Source of the DNA: an uncultured Paracoccaceae bacterium
Lineage (GTDB): Bacteria > Pseudomonadota > Alphaproteobacteria > Rhodobacterales > Rhodobacteraceae
Assembly: GCA_937927675.1 (NCBI GenBank)
Contig: CALBSG010000016.1
Coordinates: forward strand, 62,001 to 126,000
Direction of reading: 5' to 3'
DNA: 64,000 nucleotides
How positions within the stretch are numbered: position 1 is the first letter of the stretch; each line of letters starts with the position of its first letter. The position numbers and the translations under genes are program-made. Positions 51,133-59,917 of this stretch are shown here, piece by piece. Below the pieces are notes generated by a model. The model worked only from the letters and a program-made list of their open reading frames with translations, ran no database searches and was not told the DNA's origin.

Positions 51133-53025
51133 GTGAATTTAAAAGTCGAGAATGTCTTGCAGGACGATCAGGCTCGCCCCCGCGGCGCGGGCAATCAATG
51201 GGGCATTTCCCCCTTCAGCTTGAAGCGCCGCGTCAGTCCCCACGGGCAATTGACCGCGGTTTCGATGATGAAAGACGAAGGCCCATTCGTGATTGAATGG
51301 GTCGCGCACCACCTCGCAATTGGGTTCACGGATCTGGTGGTCTATACGAACGATTGTTCGGATGGCACCGATGACATGCTGATCCGATTGGAAGAACTCG
51401 GGCTTTGCCACCACCGCCGCAATGTCATTCCCGAAGGAATTCGCCCACAGCCCTCGGCGCTGAACTATGCGCAGGACGAGCCTGTGGTCGGGCAGTCAGA
51501 CTGGGTGATGGTGTTTGATGCCGACGAATTTCTGGCTATCAAATACGGCGATGGCACCATTGATGGCCTGATCGGAGCCGCGAAGGCACAGGGTGCCAAC
51601 GGCATCGTGGTGACATGGCGGATCTTTGGATCGGGCGGGGTTGTGGACTGGAGCCGCGCGCCGGTGACCGAACAATACCTCATGGCCGCGCCACCAAGTT
51701 GGAACAAGGGTTGGGGGGTGAAGACACTTTTCACCTTTGATCCCGATTATTGGAAGCTGGGCATTCATCGGCCCAAGATGAAAACCCGGCACATCAAAAC
51801 CGAATTTCCCGATCAAGTGAAATGGCTGAACGGGTCTGGTCGCGAAATGGAGGATTACTTCAAATTTCGCGGCTGGCGGTCGATCACCCGGACCATCGGT
51901 TATGATTGGGTGCAGCTGAACCACTATGCCGTGAAATCGGTCGACAGCTATGCCATCCGCAAGATGCGCGGCAACGTGAACAACAAGGCGGATAAATATA
52001 ACAGTGATTACTGGAGCTTGCAGGATCGCAACGAGGTACGCGACGAAACGATGCTGCGCTATACCGAGGTGCGCAACCGCATCATTGACCAGCTTTTGGA
52101 AGATCCTGAACTAAACCGGCTGCACCACGCCGCAGTGACCCGGGCGGAGGGCCGTCTTGCGGAGTTGAAGCAGACGGAAGCCTACCAAAGGCTGGTTGCG
52201 GACCTTGCCGCCGCGTCTGCGGTGCCGATCTCGCAGATCGTGGCCAAACCTCCACAAGCACGCGACAAGGAAAAGATCGCGGCGCTGATGTCGGATGTGG
52301 AGAAGCAACGCGGGGAGAAAGCCAAGGCGGACCGCAAAGCAGGCCCCAAGGAACCAGCCGCCGAGGCGGTGCCGATGGGGTCCTACAACCCCGGTCCGAT
52401 CGACCTTTCAAGCGATCTTTCGGTCGAGGTTTATACCAATCACAGCATGAAGCTGCCGCTGGATCCAAGGGTGTTTGCAGCACATGTGTTGCCGCAGATT
52501 CAGGTGGGTAAGTTTGAGCGCGGACTGGCACGCAAGATGCCGGCTGTTTTGCCAAAACAGGCGCGTGCGCTGGAAATCGGATCGGCGGTCGGATTTTTGG
52601 CCGGGCACTGTGCAAATATCCGAACGGACATTCACTTTACATTGCAGGAAGATGATTCAAGCCTGAGACAGATGATGCAAGTGGTTTGCCGGCTGTCCAA
52701 TCGGCCCTTCAATGACCGCTTTGTTCTGTCTTCGGCAAAGCTGCAAGATCTTTGCGCGGACATGCTGGAATTGATTGCAGCGGTCCAACCGACCAGCCTT
52801 TTGTTGGCCGACGCGCGTCTGTCGCCCGACATTCTTTGTGCCGTGTTCTCAGCCCTGCAACAGCCTGCGCCAGTGCAAATTTTTCTTTACGGCAGATTGC
52901 TTGAGGCTTGGCATAGCGAAATTGAAACGGTTTCAACGCATCTTCAGACGCTGGGTTACCAGCCAACCGACAGTTTTGATCTCAATATCTGCCGCGGCTT
53001 TGCCCTGAAAGATACGCCCGCTTGA
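51133..53025 (+). CDS. Glycosyltransferase fused to a methyltransferase-like domain
   Basis: The 630-residue protein starts with GTG 51133. Residues about 35-330 form a GT92/GT2-like domain: VSMMKDEGPFVIEWVAHHLAIGF, VYTNDCSDGTDDM and the metal motif Asp129-Ala-Asp131-Glu in FDADEF. A charged Lys/Ala-rich linker (about 385-425) leads to a C-terminal Rossmann-like domain (about 430-625) opening ARALEIGSAVGFLAGHCA, similar to FkbM-type methyltransferases but with a weak glycine motif. No signal peptide is seen. The fusion suggests sugar addition and capping of a surface glycan. Neighbouring genes are also glycan-related. Confidence 0.75.
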   Translation: MNLKVENVLQDDQARPRGAGNQWGISPFSLKRRVSPHGQLTAVSMMKDEGPFVIEWVAHHLAIGFTDLVVYTNDCSDGTDDMLIRLEELGLCHHRRNVIPEGIRPQPSALNYAQDEPVVGQSDWVMVFDADEFLAIKYGDGTIDGLIGAAKAQGANGIVVTWRIFGSGGVVDWSRAPVTEQYLMAAPPSWNKGWGVKTLFTFDPDYWKLGIHRPKMKTRHIKTEFPDQVKWLNGSGREMEDYFKFRGWRSITRTIGYDWVQLNHYAVKSVDSYAIRKMRGNVNNKADKYNSDYWSLQDRNEVRDETMLRYTEVRNRIIDQLLEDPELNRLHHAAVTRAEGRLAELKQTEAYQRLVADLAAASAVPISQIVAKPPQARDKEKIAALMSDVEKQRGEKAKADRKAGPKEPAAEAVPMGSYNPGPIDLSSDLSVEVYTNHSMKLPLDPRVFAAHVLPQIQVGKFERGLARKMPAVLPKQARALEIGSAVGFLAGHCANIRTDIHFTLQEDDSSLRQMMQVVCRLSNRPFNDRFVLSSAKLQDLCADMLELIAAVQPTSLLLADARLSPDILCAVFSALQQPAPVQIFLYGRLLEAWHSEIETVSTHLQTLGYQPTDSFDLNICRGFALKDTPA

Positions 53026-53094
53026 CGAACTGGATGTGCCGCCAGAGCTACGGCAATGTTTCGAAAATACAAACAAATATGAGGTCCGAGTATT

Positions 53095-53910
53095 ATGTCC
53101 ACCCCTGTGCGTCGCCCTGTTGCCTCACTTTGGATCGGTGAAAAACTGCATTATCTGAACCAGCTTTGCCTGCTCAGCCATGTCCGGCAGGGACATCCCA
53201 CAACGCTGTACTGCACCGACACCGTATCGAACGTCCCCGAAGGCGTGATCGTGAAACCGGCAACCGACATCATGGCGATCGACATGGATATCGTCCGGCA
53301 AACCTCGGAATCTTTCCTGTCCAACGTCTTTCGCTACAAGATGATCCAGAAAACCGATGCGGTCTGGATTGACTGTGACGCCTATTGCCACAAGCCGTTT
53401 CCCGATGAGATGACCCATATTTTTGCCGGCCACGGGTTTCGCGGCGCGCTAAATTGCGGCGTGGTCTACATTCCGCAAAAAGGGGCGTTGATGGACCAGC
53501 TTCTGGACTATTACGATAATCTTCCCGCAGCACCGGCGTGGTTTAACAAGCAGCAGCGCAAGCGGATCGACAAGCAAGATTCATCGCTTCCGCAGGCCGT
53601 GCGGATCTACAACGCGGAGCGCACCGCATTTGGCCCACAGGCGTTCACTTATTTCGCGCAGCAGACCGGCGATTATGAACGCGCGCTCACGCATGACGTG
53701 CTTTACCCGGTGCCCTTCCAGTTGAACGACGTGTTTTACGACCCGCATTGCAACGTCGAGGGCCACTTCACCGATGCGACGCTCTCAGTGCATCTTTACA
53801 CCAACGGTACGCGGCCGTGGTGGCGCAAGAACCCGCCGCTGCCGGGGTCTTACGCGGATCGGATGTGCAAGATCGAAGGCGTGACCCCGGCAGAAGCGCT
53901 GGAAGAATAG
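53095..53910 (+). CDS. Putative glycosyltransferase, GT32-like
   Basis: The 271-residue soluble protein has SLWIGEKLHYLNQLCLLSHVRQGHPTTLYC at the N-terminus, FRYKMIQKTDAVWIDCDAYCHKPF with a DxD-type motif (Asp93-Cys-Asp95), and a C-terminal HLYTNGTRPWWRKNPPLPGS. This layout (WIG/LSH start, RY-DxD, late HLY/HLW-N) resembles GT32 alpha-glycosyltransferases that add Gal or GlcNAc to surface glycans. It follows the fusion glycosyltransferase by 69 AT-rich bases on the same strand. Confidence 0.75.
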   Translation: MSTPVRRPVASLWIGEKLHYLNQLCLLSHVRQGHPTTLYCTDTVSNVPEGVIVKPATDIMAIDMDIVRQTSESFLSNVFRYKMIQKTDAVWIDCDAYCHKPFPDEMTHIFAGHGFRGALNCGVVYIPQKGALMDQLLDYYDNLPAAPAWFNKQQRKRIDKQDSSLPQAVRIYNAERTAFGPQAFTYFAQQTGDYERALTHDVLYPVPFQLNDVFYDPHCNVEGHFTDATLSVHLYTNGTRPWWRKNPPLPGSYADRMCKIEGVTPAEALEE

Positions 53911-53919
53911 TCCGCTGCC

Positions 53920-55515
53920 TTAGCTTTTCGCGCGGAAAAACCCAAAACCGTTTGGCCCAATCGCAATGGCATTGCCTGTCAGGGTGCAATCCTGCGTGAT
54001 GCCGGTTGCATCGCCAAGATTGGGCAGCTCAACTGTTGCAGTTTCAGCCGACAGGTTGAAAACACAAATCAATGCGGTTTCACCCTGCCCCCGCCGGAAC
54101 GCCAGGATGGGCTCGGGAGTTTCCAGGAACTGGCAATCACCCAGCCGCAGCGCCGCACTCTCTTTGCGAAACGCAATCATGGCCCGATAATGCTCCAAAA
54201 CAGAGTCGGGCCTGCCCAGTTGGGCCGCCACATGCCGCGCCGCCTGTGCAGATTTCACCGGCAACCATGGGATTCCGCGGGTAAAACCACCATGGTCTGA
54301 GCCATCCCAGACCATGGGCGTGCGGGTATTGTCGCGGCCAACCGGCGCTGGCCAAAAGGCGATCCCCTGCGGGTCCGTCAATTCTGCGAACGACAATTCG
54401 GTATCTGTTTGACCCAGCTCTTCCCCTTGCCAAAGGCAGATTGATCCGGGGAAAGACAGCAAAAGCACGCCCGCCTGTTTCGCCAGCGCCTCGGGGCTGG
54501 TCCCATGGGCCGCCCAGCGCGTCACATGCCGCCGCACATCATGGTTGGAAAAGGCCCACATCGGCCAACCGTTTGGCGCCCCGGTGAAAAACTCTTCAAT
54601 CTTGCGGCGGAAAAAGCCTGCGGAATAGTCATCACCAAACATTTCGAAGCTATAGCACTGATGCAGACGCCCCGGCGCAGTGTAATCGCCCATCATGGCG
54701 ATGGCGTGATGTGTCTCGCCCACCTCACCCACCGTGGTGCGGTCAGGGTAAGCGTCCAGCACCCGGCGGATACGCTCCAGCCAGCCGATATTCTCAGGCT
54801 GGTTCTTGGAGAACAGGTGATACTGCATGTTATAGGGATTGGCCTCTGGCTCGGGTTTCACCCGGTAATCGGCAGCATCGTCGCGCAGCTGGCAGTCGTG
54901 GTAGAAATAGTTGACCGTATCAAAACGGAAACCATCCAGCCCGCGGTCCAGCCAAAAGCGCAGGGTTTCTTCGTGCCAAGCCACCACCTCGGGGTTGTGG
55001 AAGTTGAAATCCGGCTGGCTGGCCAGAAAATTGTGGAAATAGTACTGCCGCCGCCGCGCATCCCATGTCCAAGCCGGGCCGCCAAAGACCGAAAGCCAAT
55101 TGTTCGGCGGGCTGCCATCAGGACGGGGATCGGCCCAGACATACCAATCGGCCTTGGGACCATCGCGACTGATGCGGCTTTCCTGAAACGCCGGGTGCTG
55201 ATCAGACGAGTGCGACATCACCTGATCGACAATCACCTTCAATCCAAGCGCATGGGCGCGGGCAATCAGGGCATCGAAGTCGGCAAGCGTGCCAAAGACC
55301 GGGTCAATGTTGCGATAATCGGAAACATCATAACCCATGTCGGCCATGGGCGAGGTGAAGACTGGCGACAGCCAGACCACATCCACCCCCAGATCGGCAA
55401 GATAAGGCAGTCTGCGCGTGATGCCGGCCAAGTCGCCCACGCCGTCACCGTTGTCGTCCTGAAAGGACCGCGGATAGACCTGATAGGTCACCGCGCCACG
55501 CCACCAATCGCTCAT
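53920..55515 (-). CDS. GH13 alpha-glucosidase
   Basis: The 531-residue enzyme has the GH13 sites: nucleophile Asp199 in GFRFDTVN, acid/base Glu264 in TVGEVGE and Asp326 in FSNHDVRR. It opens WWRGAVTYQVYPRSFQDDNGDGVGDLAGI, the oligo-1,6-glucosidase/alpha-glucosidase signature. No signal peptide is present, so it works in the cytoplasm, probably on imported maltose- or sucrose-type sugars. ATG 55515 follows GGGGCGGCGG. No sugar ABC transporter is adjacent. It converges on the GT32-like gene with a nine-base gap. Confidence 0.9.
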   Translation of the reverse strand: MSDWWRGAVTYQVYPRSFQDDNGDGVGDLAGITRRLPYLADLGVDVVWLSPVFTSPMADMGYDVSDYRNIDPVFGTLADFDALIARAHALGLKVIVDQVMSHSSDQHPAFQESRISRDGPKADWYVWADPRPDGSPPNNWLSVFGGPAWTWDARRRQYYFHNFLASQPDFNFHNPEVVAWHEETLRFWLDRGLDGFRFDTVNYFYHDCQLRDDAADYRVKPEPEANPYNMQYHLFSKNQPENIGWLERIRRVLDAYPDRTTVGEVGETHHAIAMMGDYTAPGRLHQCYSFEMFGDDYSAGFFRRKIEEFFTGAPNGWPMWAFSNHDVRRHVTRWAAHGTSPEALAKQAGVLLLSFPGSICLWQGEELGQTDTELSFAELTDPQGIAFWPAPVGRDNTRTPMVWDGSDHGGFTRGIPWLPVKSAQAARHVAAQLGRPDSVLEHYRAMIAFRKESAALRLGDCQFLETPEPILAFRRGQGETALICVFNLSAETATVELPNLGDATGITQDCTLTGNAIAIGPNGFGFFRAKS

Positions 55516-55534
55516 ACCGCCGCCCCATGTTGAT

Positions 55535-55565
55535 CGCGCCACCCTGCCAAGCCCACGGTGGCGCG
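55535..55565. promoter_or_regulatory. 9-bp inverted repeat upstream of the alpha-glucosidase
   Basis: CGCGCCACC (55535-55543) and GGTGGCGCG (55557-55565) form a perfect dyad with a 13-base spacer, 20 bases upstream of the alpha-glucosidase start and 82 bases upstream of the divergent kinase. It could be an operator or a 5'-leader hairpin of the glucosidase mRNA. Confidence 0.35.
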
Positions 55566-55647
55566 GCAAGGGGGAAGCAGCATGGCGATGGCGGGCCTTG
55601 ATCCGATGACATTGCGGGCCTACCCTGACGGACATAAGTGGTAATAG

Positions 55648-57384
55648 GTGAATGGTGCTGCCTTGCGGGATGAAAGACGCGCGCAGATCATCTTGCAAAA
55701 GCGCATGCTGGATGCCGACACGCCGCGCCGTCTGCTGGCGATTGCGGCGTCGGGCCTCGTCGGGCTTTTGTATCTCAGCCCGCTGCAGACTGCGATGTTC
55801 CTTGGGCTGTATTTCCCCTGTGATCTGGCCCTGATCGCGGCGCTGCGTCTGTTGGAACGTCAGCCACAAGCACGATGGCGGCTGCGGCTGGTGCAAGGCG
55901 CTGCGTTTTTCAACATGGCTGCCTATCTGGTTCCGGCGGTCATGCTGTGGTTGGAGCCTGGCACAGCGCCCAAACTGGGGGCTACTCTTTTTGTGTTTGG
56001 CGGGATGCTGTCGGTGATGCTGGTCCGGTCGGCCCTTTTGCCAATGACGATTGCGAATTGCCTGCCATTGCTAGGTTTTGTGGTCGTCATTTCAATCATC
56101 GAACGCCCACTCGCAACCGGACGCGAAGCTCTGTTCATGGGCGGCTCGGTCAGCTTGTTGGCGGTCTACTTTCTCATGACCTTGCGCTCGACGCTTCGGA
56201 TCAACCGCACTCTGGCAGAGGCGCGTGATGCGGCTTTGGCCCGCGTTGCAACACAGCGGCGGTTCCTAACCACAATGAGCCACGAATTGCGCACGCCCTT
56301 GAACGGCATCCTTGGCATGGCGCAAAGCATGATCGCCCGCCATCCGGGATTGGGCGCCGAGGTCATCCGCGACAGTGCGCGGGATATGGCGGCGATGGTC
56401 GGCGATCTTCTGGACAATGCGGCAATCGAGGCCGGGGCGCTGCGCATAAACCCGGTGCCGGTCGAGTTGGCCACATTGTTGCAGCGCATTGATGAGCGCT
56501 GGCAGCCCGCCTTTGCGGCCAAGCGCCTGACCCTGACGATTGCGCATGACGACGCCCTGCCGCCGCGCTTGATGCTGGATCCGTTGCGCATCACCCAATG
56601 TCTTTCAAATTTGCTGGCAAACGCCTTGCGTCACACCATGACAGGCGGTGTCCTGTTAGAGTTGCGACCCCATGCGCTTGGTTTGGTTGTCACGGTCACA
56701 GATACGGGGCCAGGCCTGCCGATGGGCATGGAAGAACAATTGTTTCAGCCCTTCGTCGCCTTGACCGCCGAGATACAAGATGCCGGGCCAAGCACGGGCC
56801 TTGGTTTGTCCATATGTCGGGGGCTTGCCCGGGTCATGGGGGGTGATCTGACCTTTGAGCGCCCTGCCGAAGGCGGGAGTCGTTTTTCCCTGACGGTGCG
56901 CGCGCCACGTGCCATGGCTGGGAAAGTGAGTGGTGCAGTGCCTGCCGCATCGGCCAGCAGCGATCCGGTGGATGTATCAACACCAGACCCCGCTCTGGAC
57001 GGGCTCAGAGTTTTGGTTGTGGATGACATAGCCACCAACCGGCTGGTGTTGCGGCTTATCCTGACAGAGCTTGGGGTCGCGGTGGCCGAGGCGACCTCAG
57101 GGGAAGACGCCTTGCAGATGTTGTCGGCGCGTCCAGTGGCGGATTTTGATGCCGTGCTGATGGATATCCGCATGCCGGGACTATCCGGGTACCAAACACT
57201 TGCCCAGATGCGGCAACAAGGCTTTGGCGGATATGTCATGGCCATATCCGCCGATGTCGCACCAGAAAAGCGGGCCGAAGCGTTGGCTTGTGGGTTCGAT
57301 GGCTATCTGACCAAACCTGTCGAGGCAGAGCGGTTGCTTGCGCTGTTGCGCAATGCCCGCACAACCACCGCGACAGGCTTGTAG
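55648..57384 (+). CDS. Membrane hybrid histidine kinase with receiver domain
   Basis: The 578-residue protein starts with GTG 55648. About five or six hydrophobic helices (about 27-180) form a membrane sensor without a large periplasmic domain. HisKA follows with His212 in TMSHELRTPLNGILGMAQ, then HATPase (TDTGPGLPMG, GLGLSICRGL) and a C-terminal receiver with Asp506 in VLMDIRMPGLSGY. No cognate regulator is adjacent. The gene lies between sugar-metabolism and transporter genes, but the signal is unknown. Confidence 0.9.
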   Translation: MNGAALRDERRAQIILQKRMLDADTPRRLLAIAASGLVGLLYLSPLQTAMFLGLYFPCDLALIAALRLLERQPQARWRLRLVQGAAFFNMAAYLVPAVMLWLEPGTAPKLGATLFVFGGMLSVMLVRSALLPMTIANCLPLLGFVVVISIIERPLATGREALFMGGSVSLLAVYFLMTLRSTLRINRTLAEARDAALARVATQRRFLTTMSHELRTPLNGILGMAQSMIARHPGLGAEVIRDSARDMAAMVGDLLDNAAIEAGALRINPVPVELATLLQRIDERWQPAFAAKRLTLTIAHDDALPPRLMLDPLRITQCLSNLLANALRHTMTGGVLLELRPHALGLVVTVTDTGPGLPMGMEEQLFQPFVALTAEIQDAGPSTGLGLSICRGLARVMGGDLTFERPAEGGSRFSLTVRAPRAMAGKVSGAVPAASASSDPVDVSTPDPALDGLRVLVVDDIATNRLVLRLILTELGVAVAEATSGEDALQMLSARPVADFDAVLMDIRMPGLSGYQTLAQMRQQGFGGYVMAISADVAPEKRAEALACGFDGYLTKPVEAERLLALLRNARTTTATGL

Positions 57385-57457
57385 CGGTCACAAAATTCCG
57401 TTTGACGGCGCCGCCCCGTCAGCGCAGGTTCCGGGGCCGAACAACGGGACGCACATC

Positions 57458-58705
57458 ATGACAGCCACCACCACCAAATCACCCCTGATAACGCCCGTTC
57501 TGTTGGCTGGCTGTGTCATCCTCATGCTGTCTTTCGCCGTGCGCGCCAGTTTTGGCGTCTTCCAGATCCCCATCGCCACCGAGTTCGGCTGGCCGCGGGC
57601 CGAGTTTTCCTTGGCCATCGCCATTCAGAATCTGGCTTGGGGGATCGGCCAGCCGATGTTCGGTGCAATTGCGGAGCGTTTTGGCGACCGCAAGGCAATC
57701 ATTTCGGGGGCCATTCTTTATGCGATGGGCTTGGTGTTGTCGGCCTATGCCACAGGGCCGGGGCAGCACCAGCTTTTGAACATCATGATCGGCTTTGGCA
57801 TTGCCGGAACTGGCTTTGGCGTGGTGCTGGCCGTTGTCGGCCGCGCTACCAGCGCCGAAAACCGGTCGATGGCTTTGGGTGTCGCGACTGCGGCGGGTTC
57901 GGCGGGGCAGGTCTTTGGCGCGCCGCTGGCGGAAATCCTGCTGCAAAGCCATCCGTGGCAGACAGTGTTCATGATCTTCGCGATCATCATTCTGGCCACG
58001 CTGGTGGCGCTGCCTTTCCTGTCCACTGGCAAGGTTGCCACACGGAGCGAGTTGGAAGACAGCCTTGGCACCGTGCTGAAGCGCGCATTCAAAGACCCGT
58101 CTTACACGCTGATCTTTCTTGGCTTCTTCTCGTGCGGCTATCAGCTCGCCTTTATCACCGCACATTTTCCGGCCTTCATCACCGATTTCTGCGGCGCGAT
58201 TGAAAGCAACAGCATGCTGGCGGGTCTGGGGATCAAGACCACATCGGCCTTGGGCGCGGCATCGATTTCGGTCATTGGGCTTTTCAATATCGTCGGCACC
58301 TTGACGGCGGGCTGGCTGGGCAAGCGCTATACCAAGAAATACCTGCTGGCCGGCGTCTACACCGGCCGCACCATCGCCGCCGCCGCCTTCATCCTTATGC
58401 CGATCACCCCCGCCTCGGTTCTGATCTTTTCGGCCGTCATGGGTGCCTTGTGGTTGGCAACGGTGCCGCTGACCTCGGGGCTGGTCGCGCATATCTACGG
58501 CATCCGCTATATGGGCACGCTTTACGGCTTTATCTTCCTAAGCCACCAGATCGGCGGCTTCCTTGGGGTCTGGCTGGGCGGCAAGATGTTCGACATCACC
58601 GGCGATTACACCTTGGTTTGGTGGATTGGTGTCGGCGTCGGGGCGTTTTCGGCCATCGTTCACTTGCCTGTACGCGAGCGTCCCTTGCAGGTGGCAGCGG
58701 CCTAA
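57458..58705 (+). CDS. MFS transporter
   Basis: The 415-residue protein has about twelve membrane helices, with VRASFGVFQIPIATEFGWPRAEFSLAIAIQ and the loop FGDRKAI typical of oxalate/formate-antiporter or monocarboxylate-type MFS proteins. The substrate is unknown. ATG 57458 was chosen because the upstream in-frame extension is polar and overlaps the kinase gene. It is followed by a second, unrelated-looking MFS gene after 21 bases, so the two are probably co-transcribed. Confidence 0.88.
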   Translation: MTATTTKSPLITPVLLAGCVILMLSFAVRASFGVFQIPIATEFGWPRAEFSLAIAIQNLAWGIGQPMFGAIAERFGDRKAIISGAILYAMGLVLSAYATGPGQHQLLNIMIGFGIAGTGFGVVLAVVGRATSAENRSMALGVATAAGSAGQVFGAPLAEILLQSHPWQTVFMIFAIIILATLVALPFLSTGKVATRSELEDSLGTVLKRAFKDPSYTLIFLGFFSCGYQLAFITAHFPAFITDFCGAIESNSMLAGLGIKTTSALGAASISVIGLFNIVGTLTAGWLGKRYTKKYLLAGVYTGRTIAAAAFILMPITPASVLIFSAVMGALWLATVPLTSGLVAHIYGIRYMGTLYGFIFLSHQIGGFLGVWLGGKMFDITGDYTLVWWIGVGVGAFSAIVHLPVRERPLQVAAA

Positions 58706-58726
58706 TTCATCGGGATCGGGGCCTTT

Positions 58727-59917
58727 ATGCGTATCGGTATCGCCGCCCTGGCCCTGGCCTATGTGCTCAGCCAGTTTTACCGGGCCTTTCTGGCGGTTCT
58801 GGCCCCCACTCTAGCGGCTGATCTGCAGACCAATGCCCAAGAACTGGCGCAGGCTTCGGGTTGGTGGTTTCTGACTTTCGCCCTGATGCAAGTGCCGGTG
58901 GGTTGGGCCTTGGACAAGATCGGGCCACGGCGGACAACGGCCTTTCTGTTGGCCATCGGCGCCGGCGGGGCGGCGGTTTTTGCCAGTGCCACGGTGCCTT
59001 TGCACATCACATTCGCCATGGTGCTGATCGGGATCGGGTGTTCCTCGGTGTTGATGGCAAGCTATTTCATTTTCGCCCGCATCTATTCTCCGGCAGTCTT
59101 TGGGACACTGGCCGGAATGGTGGTGGGATTGGGCAGCCTTGGGAATATCGGGGCCTCTCTACCGTTGAGCTGGGCGGTCGAGGTCTGGGGCTGGCGCGGC
59201 ACGCTCTGGGGGCTCGCAGCACTCACGTTGGCCATTGCCGTGCTGGTGCTTGCGCTGGTGCGCGATCCGGCAAAGGTCGAGGGCACGGCGACAGGGTCCT
59301 TGCTGGATTTGCTGAAAATGCCAGCGCTTTGGCCGATTCTTTTGATGATGGCGGCCTGCTACGCCCCGCCCGCCGGGTTGCGCGGCCTGTGGGTTGGCCC
59401 GTGGTATGCCGATGCTTTCGGGGCCGATAGCGCGCGGATCGGGCAGGTGACGCTGGTGATGGGGCTGGCCATGGTGGCAGGAAACTTTGCCTATGGTCCG
59501 CTGGACCGCGTGCTTGGCAGCCGCAAATGGCTGGTTTTTGGCGGGAACCTTTTGATGCTGACCTGCCTAGTCGGGCTTTACACCCAAGTCAGCAAAGACC
59601 ACTGGACCACGGTCGCACTTTTGGCGGGCGTCGGCTTTTTCGGGGCCTCATATCCGATGGTCATGGCCCATGGCCGCGCATTTCTGCCACCGCATCTGAC
59701 CGGGCGCGGGGTCAGCCTGATTAACCTGTTCGGCATCGGCGGCGCAGGGATCATGCAGATCATCACCGGGCGCCTGCATGCGGCGCTGACCCCCTCCGAA
59801 AGCGTGATGAATTCCGCCCCGCCCACAACGCCCTATGCAGCGCTGTTTGTCTTTTATGCGGCACTGACAGCGGCAGGGCTGGCGATTTATCTTTTGTCGC
59901 GTGACCGGCGGGATTGA
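58727..59917 (+). CDS. MFS transporter (second of a tandem pair)
   Basis: The 396-residue protein has about twelve hydrophobic helices, begins MRIGIAALALAYVLSQFYRAFLAVLAPTLAADL and has the MFS loop WALDKIGPRRTTAFLL. It belongs to a general permease subgroup with an N-terminal YxxxxFYRxxLAV pattern; substrate unknown. It follows the previous MFS gene closely. Its 3' end overlaps the convergent capsule-export-like gene by 31 bases. Confidence 0.87.
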   Translation: MRIGIAALALAYVLSQFYRAFLAVLAPTLAADLQTNAQELAQASGWWFLTFALMQVPVGWALDKIGPRRTTAFLLAIGAGGAAVFASATVPLHITFAMVLIGIGCSSVLMASYFIFARIYSPAVFGTLAGMVVGLGSLGNIGASLPLSWAVEVWGWRGTLWGLAALTLAIAVLVLALVRDPAKVEGTATGSLLDLLKMPALWPILLMMAACYAPPAGLRGLWVGPWYADAFGADSARIGQVTLVMGLAMVAGNFAYGPLDRVLGSRKWLVFGGNLLMLTCLVGLYTQVSKDHWTTVALLAGVGFFGASYPMVMAHGRAFLPPHLTGRGVSLINLFGIGGAGIMQIITGRLHAALTPSESVMNSAPPTTPYAALFVFYAALTAAGLAIYLLSRDRRD

